Counted from the first letter of the stretch, positions 43,688-52,763 are shown. The stretch: DNA of 64,000 bases from Paradesertivirga mongoliensis (GCF_024436395.1 NZ_JAFMZO010000003.1:1-64000), one strand, 5' to 3'. Numbers and translations: made by a program. The notes: generated by a model from the letters alone, not told the origin.

Positions 43688-44851
43688 TTAGTTTCGTTGA
43701 CTATTATCTCTGAGGAGCAGCTGATATCCAGCCTTCAACTTTACTCTTACCTGCTTTACTTTGCGACTGAACAAGCCCTTTGCAGCCTGTACTCCTGCAC
43801 CAGCTACCTGGGCAGACACAGACGGATCCATTGTCATAATTTGCAGACTTTGCACTGCATCCTCAACTCCCTTTTTTGAGGCGTCACGGGTTATTGCTCC
43901 CGGAATGTATAACCCTTCCAGACCGTCAAGATCAAAGGCAGAAAGAGAGACAGGAAGAATGGAATTTTTATAGCGGAGAGTGGGGATATCAATTTTCAAA
44001 CGCTCATCATCAATAGAAGCAATCCCATAAACAAATTCATTTCTCGGAATTAGCGTGCCTCTAACGAAAATGCTGTCAAGTAAGCGCAGTTTTATTACGG
44101 AACCGGCAACAATTTCCTGATCCTGATGGATGGTTGCTTCAATGGCATTTCCGGTGCTTTCCGCGTACCGGGAATTAATATTTCGGCCCAGAGCATACAG
44201 ACTTTGTTTCTCCTCCTGGCCGTTTGCTACATGAACAGAAAAAGTCGCGGTTGATCTGTCAGTCAATTTCTGTTTTTGTTTTTCTCTTATCCTTGATGGA
44301 TTTTGAATTTCGAGTACCTTTTCAAGTATTGAGTTTAGTTGGGCCATTTCCTTATCATCCTCATTCCCGCCCTGTAAGCTATTCATTAAGTTTTCAAGAC
44401 GGTTTACGTCTGCACCCATATTAGAAGATTGTTGATAGGCAGCGATACGAGCGGTTGAGTAAGAATCTCCCGAAGGCGGTGTCGTTCGGTTCAACTCTGT
44501 TGTGATTTGTGCCAGCTTTTCGTTGATCTTCTGTTCGTTGGGATCAACCACATCTGCGTCCTGAGGAAATGCAAGTCCTTTAAAACCTGATTCTTCATCA
44601 TTATTTGCCGACACTCTTGCTGAAGTCTGGTAGATGCTGAATTTGTCATTCTTCTCCTCCTGGTTGAACTTTGCATCTGGAAGATCCGTATTAAATCCTT
44701 CTTTTGATTGCTTCGCCAGGTCTTTGTCAGGCATTCCTTTTCCACCACCTAATGCCCAGAAGGCCATCGTCATAAAGGGGAATACCAGTAGTGGCAACAC
44801 CATTAAAAATTTCCGTTTCCTTCGCGTTTCCGCCGATAGTTGCTTTTTCAT
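43688..44851 (-). CDS. traM: Conjugative transposon protein TraM
   Basis: 387 residues. A membrane anchor lies near the N-terminus (KFLMVLPLLVFPFMTMAFWAL), followed by a proline-poor linker with coiled segments and the conserved C-terminal region (VKLRLLDSIFVRGTLIPRNE; FVYGIASIDDERLKIDI; ILPVSLSAFDLDGLEGLYIP). This matches the VirB10-like TraM of CTnDOT-type transfer systems. It spans the inner membrane and bridges to TraN. It is in operon order with TraN and the TraL-like gene. It looks intact. Confidence 0.88.
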   Translation of the reverse strand: MKKQLSAETRRKRKFLMVLPLLVFPFMTMAFWALGGGKGMPDKDLAKQSKEGFNTDLPDAKFNQEEKNDKFSIYQTSARVSANNDEESGFKGLAFPQDADVVDPNEQKINEKLAQITTELNRTTPPSGDSYSTARIAAYQQSSNMGADVNRLENLMNSLQGGNEDDKEMAQLNSILEKVLEIQNPSRIREKQKQKLTDRSTATFSVHVANGQEEKQSLYALGRNINSRYAESTGNAIEATIHQDQEIVAGSVIKLRLLDSIFVRGTLIPRNEFVYGIASIDDERLKIDIPTLRYKNSILPVSLSAFDLDGLEGLYIPGAITRDASKKGVEDAVQSLQIMTMDPSVSAQVAGAGVQAAKGLFSRKVKQVRVKLKAGYQLLLRDNSQRN

Positions 44852-44876
44852 AGCTATTGATTTAAATGATTAATAA

Positions 44877-45080
44877 TTAAATTGAATGGAAGATGAGATA
44901 TAAGCTTATGGCGCCAAAAAAGGCGCTGATAACAAGCAGGAAGATTTCTTTCTGAACTTTCGAGAAATTTGCTGTTTTAACATTGAGCCATCCGGCTGTC
45001 GAAAGTTGAAGTTTAATAATCTTTGCAGCGATTCTCCGAGCCAGGTCTTCCTGCTTGCGGCTTAACTTTAACAGAAACAC
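44877..45080 (-). CDS. TraL-like small membrane protein, possibly truncated
   Basis: 67 codons from a GTG. The protein has a basic, helical N-terminal half (RRIAAKIIKLQLSTAGWLNV) and one membrane segment at the end (IFLLVISAFFGAISLYLIF). Its position just upstream of TraM in the tra order, and the transmembrane segment, suggest TraL. Its first codons overlap the MobC fragment in another frame. A deletion that fused mobC to this gene probably removed its original start, so expression is uncertain. Confidence 0.5.
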   Translation of the reverse strand: MFLLKLSRKQEDLARRIAAKIIKLQLSTAGWLNVKTANFSKVQKEIFLLVISAFFGAISLYLIFHSI

Positions 45081-46300
45081 TCTGCCTTTGCTGCACTATC
45101 TTTCCGAACCTCTCTGCCAGCTGCTTGGCAGTATCTCCGGTCACTTGTCCCGCTATAACATTACCTACGATGTTAAGAATTACTTCTGCCTGCTCTCTTC
45201 CATAATCTTTTTTAGCTGACTGTAGTCCTGAACCGCCAGAGTTGTTGCTACCTTATTTGATCGGGCAGTCGCTATCAGGCTGTCGATATGGTTGAAATAG
45301 ATCGTCGGGAATTCATCAAATATCAAGCTGCATTTTTGCTTGTTTTTCTGATTTACTAGTTTAATCATTCTTGAAATATACAAACTCAGTACGGCCCCAT
45401 ATACCTGCTGCTTCTGCGGATTGTTGCCATACAAATAACTTTTGCCTCATCGGGATTATTTAAATCAAGTGTGAAGTCGTTACCTGATAATACGAAATAC
45501 AAAGCTGGCGATGAAAGTCTTGCCATGCTAATTTTTGCACTTGCTACCTGACCTTCTAATTGATCATATGCTTCGTTTTTCCAGGCTGAAATAAAGGGAT
45601 TGAGTAAAACTTCAATTTCTGGTTCCTGGTTAAGCACAGCAAACAGGTACTTATATTCAACCTGCATTAATTCAATAACATGTGGTAAGGTGCAAAAAAT
45701 TCCGCCCTTGTATTTTCTCAAATACCAAATTATCGCTGTTACAAAATTGATAGGTGATTCAACGAAAAAGTCTCCTTGCTTTTTGATCCATTCGCGGTTC
45801 AACCCCAACATTATTGTTCTCGAGGCTTCAGTTGCATCGGTAATATCAGTCATGCTCTGAGGATTCAGAGGGTTGCACCGATGCGTCCTGGTTAAATCTT
45901 CAAAATTGATTACATAGAATTTCCGTTGTAGGTGCTTTTGGTCTTCGCAAGTCAGGAGGGTGTTGTAAGCGATTTTGGTTAAATCATCGTATTTAAAATC
46001 ATAGATAAACATGCTAAAGCCCTTCTTAATATGCTGGGTGATGATATGCCGGATTGCAAAATATGATTTCCCTGAGCCGGGAGTACCGAGTATCAATGAT
46101 CCCCTAAATGGATTGATAGTGTTAATCCAGCTGTTTCGGGTTTTACCTTTCAAGTAGTACTGTGCAGGCAGATTAATAGAGAACTCATTTTCCAACTTTC
46201 TTTCCTCCTGAGGAAATGTCTCGTTGTCCTTATTGAAGATATCACCACCCAACTTTAGTATCAATAGACGCGAAAGGCGCGTTCCCCTTTGATAGAAAAA
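45013..46300 (-). pseudogene. MobC/TraG-type coupling protein, truncated and frameshifted
   Basis: A VirD4-like ATPase fragment. Walker A is SLILGTPGSGKSYFAIRHII; other signatures are FIYDFKYDDLTKIAYNTLLT, NPLNPQSMTDITDATEASRT, Walker B CSLIFDEFPTIYFNHIDSLI, and ARSNKVATTLAVQDYSQLKK. Frameshifts lie near 45425 (VICMA to NNPQKQQVYGAVLSL) and near 45205 (QLKK to REQAEVILNIVGNVIAGQVT). The N-terminal membrane part (upstream of about TRLSRLLILKLGGD) and the last third are lost. Its C-terminal end runs into the TraL-like gene, marking a deletion of the intervening tra genes. Confidence 0.85.
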
Positions 46301-46579
46301 TACATCACCAAATACCGAGTTGATGGCAATAACAAGGTGGAAAAACTGAAATACGAGGGTTCCAAAGTTTGGATCAACGGGAGTCAGTATTTCGATAATG
46401 TACCTCAACTCGCCTGGGAATTTTACATTGGAGGCTACCAGCCTGCTCAAAAGTGGTTGAAGGACAGGAAAGGAAGAGAACTTGATTTCGAAGACATTTT
46501 ACACTATCAAAAGATCATTGTGACGCTAACAGAAACCGACAGGTTGATGAAGGAAATTGATGAAATTATATCCGCATAG
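46289..46579 (+). pseudogene. Type ISP-like restriction enzyme C-terminal fragment
   Basis: 96 codons: VEKLKYEGSKVWINGSQYFD, then LAWEFYIGGYQPAQKWLKDR and FEDILHYQKIIVTLTETDRL. The P/E-x-V-W-x-F-x-I-G-G-Y-Q-x-x-x-K-W-L-K-x-R motif is the C-terminal hallmark of type ISP restriction-modification enzymes and related helicase-methylases. The rest of that very large protein is missing. It ends one base before the PLD-like gene, with TAG at 46577-46579. It points opposite to the MobC fragment, with which it shares the junction near 46295. Confidence 0.7.
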
Positions 46580-47476
46580 TTGGCAATTACATTTTTAAAA
46601 GGCTCAGAACTAAATACTGCTCTGGAGCACCTTATTGAGGATGCAGATAACTACTTATACCTAATTTGTCCTTACTTTCATTTACATGAGAAGCTGAAAG
46701 TTGAATTGAAAGACAAAAAGGATAAGCCCGATCTAAAGATTGTGGTGATGTTCGACAAAAATGAGGAAGGTACACATAAGAGTTTAAGAAAAGAGGATTT
46801 CGATTTTCTCAGGACCTTCCCTAATATCGAAATCAGGTACGAACCGAAATTGCACGCTAAGTATTACGCCAGCGAAGACCGTGCAATAATCACCTCTTTA
46901 AATTTACTGCAATACTCGCACGATCATAATATTGAAGTTGGGGTTGTTATGGATGTAAAAGGCTTCCTGGGCGATATTGGTGATTTAGTAAGCTCTGGAA
47001 ACAGTGTAGAACGGGACTCATACCTGTATTTCGAAAAGGTTATTAAAAACTCCGAGTTAAAATATCAACGAGTTCCTGTTTTTGAAAAAGCATTGCTCGG
47101 ATTCAAGAACGACTACAAGAAATCGGAAGAGAATGTAAACCTTCTTGATGACGTCTATAAATCTAACGCCCCATCTGCTGTTGGATATAAATGGGGAAAA
47201 AATTCGCCTGCCGAAGAAAGGGAGCGGCGTGAATGGTCTAATAACCCACTTGCTGAAAAAGTTGGGTACTGTATTCATACCGGCGAAGAAATACCTTTCA
47301 ATTTGAAGAAGCCCTACACAAGAAAGGCATTTAGCACCTGGTCCCAATTTAGTAATCCGGATTATTCCGAGCGATTTTGCCATTACTTTGGGGAACCCTC
47401 AAACGGCGAAACAACTTTTGCCAACCCTGTTCTAAGGAAGAATTGGCGCAAAGCGAAGGAAGATCATAGGTTTTAA
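46580..47476 (+). CDS. Phospholipase D-fold protein
   Basis: 298 residues from a TTG directly after the previous stop. The N-terminal half is PLD-like: NTALEHLIEDADNYLYLICP, YFHLHEKLKVELKD, and one HKD-type motif LHAKYYASEDRAIITSLNLL (H-x-K then D, with the usual SLN). A single copy implies dimerisation for activity, as in bacterial PLD nucleases. The C-terminal half (residues about 200-298) has WGKNSPAEERERREWSNNPL and a Cys/His-containing tail (YCIHTGEEIPFNLKKPYTRK); I do not recognise it. The neighbour is a restriction-enzyme tail, so it may be a defence or DNA-processing nuclease. Confidence 0.75.
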   Translation: MAITFLKGSELNTALEHLIEDADNYLYLICPYFHLHEKLKVELKDKKDKPDLKIVVMFDKNEEGTHKSLRKEDFDFLRTFPNIEIRYEPKLHAKYYASEDRAIITSLNLLQYSHDHNIEVGVVMDVKGFLGDIGDLVSSGNSVERDSYLYFEKVIKNSELKYQRVPVFEKALLGFKNDYKKSEENVNLLDDVYKSNAPSAVGYKWGKNSPAEERERREWSNNPLAEKVGYCIHTGEEIPFNLKKPYTRKAFSTWSQFSNPDYSERFCHYFGEPSNGETTFANPVLRKNWRKAKEDHRF

Positions 47477-47552
47477 GCTGCCCTGCAATTAATAAAAGTA
47501 TTTGGAACTAAGTGGTATAAATACTTCTTCAACTGACAAAATCTTTTACAGC

Positions 47553-47819
47553 TTATTTCGCTGGATTTTGCAGCAACTCATGAATCTGTTGATAAGCGTA
47601 ATAATATACACCACCGACCTTCTTCGCATATAAAATACCGTTGGTTCGATACGTATTTAACGTATTCTTGGTAATATTCAACATAGTCATCACTTCGAAA
47701 GACTTTAACCATTTCTTTCTAGGTGTTTCATTATACGTTTTTAAAAGTCTCTCAAAATCTTCCAATAATTGGACACGGAATTCCCGAAGATCATCTGTAG
47801 TCAATATTTCAGTAGGCAT
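47553..47819 (-). CDS. Helix-turn-helix (excisionase-like) protein
   Basis: 88 residues with an HTH_17/MerR-like DNA-binding fold: WLKSFEVMTMLNITKNTLNT, then YRTNGILYAKKVGGVYYYAY. Such proteins serve as excisionases or transcription factors of integrative elements in this phylum. The N-terminal 30 residues are a helical extension. It lies at the right end of the ICE remnant; no integrase is left beside it. Confidence 0.8.
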   Translation of the reverse strand: MPTEILTTDDLREFRVQLLEDFERLLKTYNETPRKKWLKSFEVMTMLNITKNTLNTYRTNGILYAKKVGGVYYYAYQQIHELLQNPAK

Positions 47820-47936
47820 GATAAATAAGTTTATATTACAAAAGTGATAACTCTAGAAATTTACCAATGGGGATTTTTAAAAATGGCCATTGAAAAATTT
47901 CACTTTTTTTGATCTTGCACCTACAATATTATTGCT

Positions 47937-48131
47937 ATGAAAACTGAAAGAATTTGTATTTACCCAAAGGACGTCATGCTAATAACAGGAAGAAGTGAAC
48001 GTTCAGGTTGCAGGCTTTTGCAGACCATTAAAAAAAAGTATAAAAAGACTAAGCACCAGTTTGTATCGATTTTTGAATTTTCGGAATACACTGGTCTGGA
48101 AATTAATGAAATCCGGGGATTTCTCAATTAA
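47937..48131 (+). CDS. Small ICE-associated protein, unknown
   Basis: 64 residues: MKTERICIYPKDVMLITGRS, then RRLLQ-type basic segment and QFVSIFEFSEYTGLEINEIR. The first part resembles a helix-turn-helix-like motif common in Bacteroidota mobile elements (I-Y-x-K-D-V-x-x-I-T-G-R-S). A diverged C-terminal copy is at 39195-39262. Function unknown; DNA binding is likely. Confidence 0.6.
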   Translation: MKTERICIYPKDVMLITGRSERSGCRLLQTIKKKYKKTKHQFVSIFEFSEYTGLEINEIRGFLN

Positions 48132-48333
48132 TAAAAGACGAGTCTATTTTGGTACATTTTGTGCTTTTTAGTATATTTGAATGTCATTAGAAAATGTCTG
48201 ATCACTTACAGGAACAGAATACCTATTCGACAACCTTAAGATTGTTCTTTATCGTAACAGATTAATAATAAACGATTTACAGAGTAGGATTGTCGTCCTG
48301 CCACCCCGACGAAAACGTTGTTTATCAATGTGA

Positions 48334-48376
48334 GAAAGGCCTTAAAACACTGTTTTAAGGCCTTTCTGGTTTTTTA
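48334..48376. terminator. Strong intrinsic terminator, 15-bp stem
   Basis: 48334-48348 (GAAAGGCCTTAAAAC) pairs perfectly with 48352-48366 over a 3-base loop, and a T-run follows (TGGTTTTTT). On the plus strand it can end transcription from the 47937 gene side; the element-side boundary may be close. The 200 bp before it (48132-48333) hold no gene. Confidence 0.8.
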
Positions 48377-48639
48377 CAAAACCAAAATGCCCCCTATGTT
48401 CATAATCATCTGCAAGCGGAAACAGAAGAAGCACAAATCCTGAAAAATCCCTCACTTGAGTACAACCTCTATAGCTGCGACGGTTTTCCAGATTTCTGAG
48501 TTCTGTCTAAAAGCTTTCACCATAGACCACCTTCCTTCGCAGATGAAAAAACAGAGGCGTTCCTGTTCTATAATTCATATTTCACAAAATTCTGAACAAT
48601 AAAAAATACCATGAGTTAAAATGGCAAGCTTCGGAAACG
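48377..48639. other. Upstream region of the Nramp-like gene
   Basis: About 260 bp with no open frame. It should contain the promoter for the transporter. I see no clear TAnnTTTG element and no riboswitch-like fold such as the manganese yybP-ykoY type. Confidence 0.4.
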
Positions 48640-49989
48640 ATGGAACAGGACAAGATCATAAAAGCTCCACGTGGAAGAGAAAGGCTCAAATGGCTGGGCC
48701 CGGCATTCATCTGGATGCTGTCTGCCGCAGGCTCCGGTGAACTTCTCTTTACGCCCCGCATTGCATCTCAATACGGATATACGCTGGTTTGGGCTCTTGT
48801 GATAGCAGTAGTGATGAAATGGTTCATTAACCGGGAAATCGGACGATATACAGTTTGTTCGGGTGCCACCTTCTTCAAAGGGCTGGAATCTATTTCTTCA
48901 AAAAGCAGAGCTCTGCTGTGGTTCCTGATTATACCGCAACTGGCTGTTGCCGTGGCTACGGTTGCCGGCCTCGCAGGAGGAGCCTCCACCGCCCTGATAA
49001 CACTTTTAGACATTCCCCCCATATTTTATGTAATACTGATCGTTTTAATTACTACCAGTATCATTTCCATGGATCGGTACAAATTAATTGAAAAGGCTAC
49101 AACTGTATTTGCAATTATTATCTCGCTTGCAGTACTCACGGCTTCTATCAGTACCGGTCCGGATGCGGGCGCAATTGCAAGTGGCTTTGTTCCCCAAATT
49201 CCATCTGGATTGAAGGTAGATGAGCTTTTGTCGTGGCTGGGATTCATGCTTGCGGGGGCGGCAGGAATGATGTGGTTTTCGTATTGGATAGCAGCAAGAG
49301 GATACGGAGCAGCAAACCTGAAAAACGAAGAACCCCTGAATTTCAATACACTCTCGCCCGAACAAACTCAGTACCTAAAGGGCTGGATCAAACAGATGAC
49401 TATTGCAAACACGCTGGCCGTTGTTGGAGCCCTCGTCATTGCATTCGCTTTTTTAATTCTGGGAACGGAACTTTTAAAGCCACAGGGCTTGCTTCCCGAA
49501 GAAAATAAAGTAGCAGAAACATTGGGCCGCCTGCTTGGAGGGATATGGGGCGAACTTGGTTTCTGGTTCATGATTTTGGCGGTTTTTATAACTTTCTTCA
49601 GTACCATTCTCTCCGATCAGGACGGCTTTGGAAGGATGTTCAGCGACGGCGTAAGAATTCTTTTCAAGAACACTTCGCATGCAAACAGCACCTGGCTTCA
49701 ACAAAAGAAGTTACAGAAAACCATAGTGATAACGGTGCTCGGCATAATACCCGTTATCGTTTACCTGCTTACAGGCGAACCGGTAATTTTATTGAAAATA
49801 GCAGGTGTTATAGAGGCCTGCCACATACCTGTAGTTGCAGGGTTTATACTATATCTTAATTACAAAAAGCTCCCGGTAGGCTTAAAGCCCACTGCATTCT
49901 CGCTAATTTCTACAGCGATAGCAGGGCTCACCTTTACTGCATTTGCAGTAGTTTATATACTTCAGTTAAGCGGATTAATTAAAATATAA
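48640..49989 (+). CDS. Nramp family divalent metal transporter, divergent
   Basis: 449 residues with eleven to twelve membrane segments. The first helix region reads WLGPAFIWMLSAAGSGELLF, where classical Nramp proteins carry D-P-G-N as manganese/iron ligands. Here Gly-Ser-Gly-Glu takes that place. The sixth helix (WLGFMLAGAAGMMWFSYWIA) likewise lacks the classical M-P-H. This fits the divergent Nramp-related group sometimes linked to other metals. Pfam Nramp membership is expected from topology and FITFFSTILSDQDGFGRMFS. It precedes a fossil sensory-transducer gene. Confidence 0.75.
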   Translation: MEQDKIIKAPRGRERLKWLGPAFIWMLSAAGSGELLFTPRIASQYGYTLVWALVIAVVMKWFINREIGRYTVCSGATFFKGLESISSKSRALLWFLIIPQLAVAVATVAGLAGGASTALITLLDIPPIFYVILIVLITTSIISMDRYKLIEKATTVFAIIISLAVLTASISTGPDAGAIASGFVPQIPSGLKVDELLSWLGFMLAGAAGMMWFSYWIAARGYGAANLKNEEPLNFNTLSPEQTQYLKGWIKQMTIANTLAVVGALVIAFAFLILGTELLKPQGLLPEENKVAETLGRLLGGIWGELGFWFMILAVFITFFSTILSDQDGFGRMFSDGVRILFKNTSHANSTWLQQKKLQKTIVITVLGIIPVIVYLLTGEPVILLKIAGVIEACHIPVVAGFILYLNYKKLPVGLKPTAFSLISTAIAGLTFTAFAVVYILQLSGLIKI

Positions 49990-49995
49990 TCATCT

Positions 49996-50135
49996 ATGAA
50001 AAGCATTGGTAAAAAACACTGGCCAATTGCCGAAGGATATATTCCGGAGAACAGTACCGGCGGCCTGATATGACCAGCCATGAAACTGCCTGCATTTTAA
50101 ATGCGGGCGATAATGACGCCGTGATCGAAATAATG
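49996..50135 (+). pseudogene. Anabaena sensory rhodopsin transducer-like (ASRT), broken
   Basis: From the ATG at 49996: MKSIGKKHWPIAEGYIPENS with TGG, then a frameshift near 50065 continues with DMTSHETACILNAGDNDAVI and EIM before a stop. The pattern GKK-W-x-I-x-E-G-Y-I-P-x-x-S...MTSHET-x-CILN is that of ASRT-family proteins (DUF1362-like, beta-sandwich). The second half of the protein is missing. It starts six bases after the transporter and was probably co-transcribed with it. Confidence 0.6.
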
Positions 50136-50405
50136 TAAACAGAGAGCAGGAAGTGTTTATAAGCGAGTTTGGAACAAAGGCACTTCCGAAACTAAAACTC
50201 TGATCGTTAGCTGATAATGGGCTGAAAGTTCAAAACTTGACTTGTTGCAAACGCTATGTGGTGGATTTACTTCTAATACTTTCTCATGACTTTATTTGTC
50301 AAAGTAAAAAAACTTGCTACTTTTGTTCAACAGTGTTGAATTTAGGTAAACACAATAACAAGCAGGTGGCAGAGTGAATCATTTCTGACAAAGCACTAAA
50401 ACATC
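50136..50405. other. Intergenic region upstream of GH39
   Basis: About 270 bp, A+T rich towards the right end (50290-50400), likely containing the GH39 promoter. A short open stretch follows the ASRT fossil but has no recognisable features. Confidence 0.35.
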
Positions 50406-52115
50406 ATGACTATAACCAATATGTTTAAACTATCCAGCCTAGCGCATGCGCTTTTATTCTTTTTGATTTCCAGCCATGCGATCGCTCAGGCTAACAATCA
50501 GCCAGGCGCAACAGTAACCGTCGACTTAAAAAGAGAGATTGCTCCTATGACACCGGTATGGGCGTGGTTTGGTTACGATGAGCCGAACTATACTTATATG
50601 AAAGACGGAAAAAAACTTCTTTCGGAAATAGCTGAACTAAGTCCGGTACCGGTATACGTACGCACGCATAGTTTATTAGTAACCGGCGACGGGAAAGCCG
50701 CTTTGAAATGGGGCTCAACCAATGCATATACAGAAGATGCTAATGGCAATCCAATCTACAACTGGCGAATTATCGATAGTATTTTTGATACTTATATTCA
50801 ACGCGGGATGAAGCCATTGGCACAGATAGGTTTTATGCCGCAGGCCTTGTCCACCCATCCCGAACCATACAGGCACTACTGGAAGCCGGGCGACCCTTAC
50901 ACGGATATTATTACCGGCTGGGCCTATCCTCCGAAAGACTATAATAAGTGGCGCGAGCTGGTTTATCAATGGGTAAAGCACTCGGTAGAACGTTATGGGC
51001 AGAAAGAAGTAGAAAGCTGGTATTGGGAGGTATGGAACGAACCAAACGGCCATTACTGGAAAGCCAGTCAGGAAGAGTTTTTCAAACTTTATGATTACGC
51101 GGCTGATGGGGTAAAAAGGGCTTTGCCAACAGCTAAAATTGGCGGGCCGAATATCGCGGGAACATCAGGAAGAGGTGCACAGGATTGGGTAAATAACTTT
51201 ATTAAACATTGTATATCCGGCACAAATTACGCTACCGGCAAAATTGGCTCTCCGCTCGATGCAATACTTTTCCACGCCAAAGGTTCGCCAAGATTATACA
51301 ACGGTGTGGTAAGAATGAACATGTCGCCGCAAATGCGGGATATCGCTACAGGGTTTAAAATGTCCACATCTTATCCCGAAACTAAAAACCTGCCCATTAT
51401 TATCGGAGAATCAGATCCGGAAGGCTGTGCGGCCTGCGGAATGGCTACAAATCCGGAAAATGCCTATCGAAACGGGACTGCCTATTCAAGTTATACAGCG
51501 GCAAGTTTCGCGCGAAAGTATTTGCTCTCTGACAAGTATAATGCAAACTTTCTCGGTGCAGTTTCCTGGTCGTTCGAATTTGAAGACCAGCCCTGGTTCT
51601 ATGGATTCCGGGATTTAGCGACTAACGGCGTAGACAAACCCGTGTTAAATGTATTCAGAATGTTCGGGATGATGACCGGTAAAAGACTGGCTGCAGAAAG
51701 CAATCGCATGTATCCCTTACAAACGGTTCTTGATTCGAGTATACGCGGTAAACAAACCGATATCGGCGCACTTGCCAGTAAAGACCGGAAGTCAGCAGCG
51801 GTGATGGTTTGGAATTACCATGATGAAGACAGACCGGGCCCGGCAGAACCTGTAAAGATCAATCTTGATAACATTCCGGCAACAAGCGGATCCTTAAGCA
51901 TTTATATGATCGATCAGGAAAACAGTAATTCATATGAAGTGTGGAAAAAGATGGGCTCGCCGCAAAACCCTACTAAAGAGCAAATCACCGAGCTTGAAAA
52001 AGCAGGGAAACTGAAACGCATCAGCAAAAGAAAGATCAAAATTAAAGGAGGAAAAACCGTAATTCCATTGGAATTAAGCCGTCAGGCTGTAGCTTTGGTG
52101 AAATTAGATTGGTAG
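50406..52115 (+). CDS. Glycoside hydrolase family 39 (beta-xylosidase-like)
   Basis: 569 residues, signal peptide around LLFFLISSHAIAQ. The TIM barrel carries the acid/base Glu in WYWEVWNEPNGHYWKAS (near residue 219) and the nucleophile Glu in LPIIIGESDPEGCAACG (near 339). Other family marks are WAWFGYDEPNYTYMKDGK and the C-terminal sandwich (YHDEDRPGPAEPVKINLDNI). It releases terminal xylose or a related sugar such as iduronate. The frame is open from the ATG at 50406; the signal peptide could also start at MFKLSSLAHAL. It is followed 70 bp later by an XRE-cupin regulator in the same direction. Confidence 0.88.
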   Translation: MTITNMFKLSSLAHALLFFLISSHAIAQANNQPGATVTVDLKREIAPMTPVWAWFGYDEPNYTYMKDGKKLLSEIAELSPVPVYVRTHSLLVTGDGKAALKWGSTNAYTEDANGNPIYNWRIIDSIFDTYIQRGMKPLAQIGFMPQALSTHPEPYRHYWKPGDPYTDIITGWAYPPKDYNKWRELVYQWVKHSVERYGQKEVESWYWEVWNEPNGHYWKASQEEFFKLYDYAADGVKRALPTAKIGGPNIAGTSGRGAQDWVNNFIKHCISGTNYATGKIGSPLDAILFHAKGSPRLYNGVVRMNMSPQMRDIATGFKMSTSYPETKNLPIIIGESDPEGCAACGMATNPENAYRNGTAYSSYTAASFARKYLLSDKYNANFLGAVSWSFEFEDQPWFYGFRDLATNGVDKPVLNVFRMFGMMTGKRLAAESNRMYPLQTVLDSSIRGKQTDIGALASKDRKSAAVMVWNYHDEDRPGPAEPVKINLDNIPATSGSLSIYMIDQENSNSYEVWKKMGSPQNPTKEQITELEKAGKLKRISKRKIKIKGGKTVIPLELSRQAVALVKLDW

Positions 52116-52184
52116 GTAAACTATTCTGCGGGCATTCAATCCTTCAGCTAGTTTCTTGAAAATCTGTAATAATTTAAATTAAAC

Positions 52185-52763
52185 TTGGAAAAAACTCAAA
52201 TACAAAACACGGGCGAAGGATTGGAAGACCCGTCGAAAGTTGGCGACAGAATAAAAATTTTAAGGATTAATCAAAAGAGGACCATGCAGGAAGTGGCCGA
52301 TAGCTGCGGCCTTTCTAAAAGCATGATATCTAAGATCGAGAATAATAAAACAATCCCTTCTGTTGCCACACTTGTAAAAATTGCGCAGGCCCTGGGCACC
52401 AGCCTCTCCAACATATTTGAGCAAAATGCCTGGACCAAAGCCATCGTAACCACGAGGAAAGAGGCTGAAGAAAAAATGGTGCCCACAGAAAAAGGCTATT
52501 CCATCTTTCCGTATGCATCAGCTTTTCACGAAAAGAAAATGCAGCCATTTTTGTTCGTTGCGCGAAAGAACGAGGTGGTGCCCCATCAACTCTCGCATGA
52601 AGGGGAGGAATTTGTTTTTGTTGTAGAAGGATCGATGAAGATGCAGGTAGCTGAGACAGAGTATATATTGAAAGCAGGAGACAGCCTATACTTTAACTCT
52701 TTGCAAAAGCATGGAATAATGCCCCTCTCCGACGAAGTGGTTTACATTGATATCTTCGTGTAA
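52185..52763 (+). CDS. XRE family regulator with cupin domain
   Basis: 192 residues from a TTG. HTH_3 domain at residues 20-80 (ILRINQKRTMQEVADSCGLS; KSMISKIENNKTIPSVATLV) and C-terminal cupin_2 (HQLSHEGEEFVFVVEGSMKM; YILKAGDSLYFNSLQKHGIM). Regulators of this build sense small ligands, such as amino acids or sugars, through the cupin. It lies between GH39 and the GH29 fucosidase and may control either. Confidence in the fold is high, in the target low. Confidence 0.88.
   Translation: MEKTQIQNTGEGLEDPSKVGDRIKILRINQKRTMQEVADSCGLSKSMISKIENNKTIPSVATLVKIAQALGTSLSNIFEQNAWTKAIVTTRKEAEEKMVPTEKGYSIFPYASAFHEKKMQPFLFVARKNEVVPHQLSHEGEEFVFVVEGSMKMQVAETEYILKAGDSLYFNSLQKHGIMPLSDEVVYIDIFV

Noticed and set aside
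46301..46450. Upstream extension of the MobC-type frame to 46450
   Set aside because: That stretch is antisense to the restriction-enzyme tail; the real fragment begins near 46300.
39596..48131. Complete, transferable conjugative element
   Set aside because: No integrase, relaxase, TraG (VirB4-type), TraJ or TraK is present, and the coupling protein is truncated.
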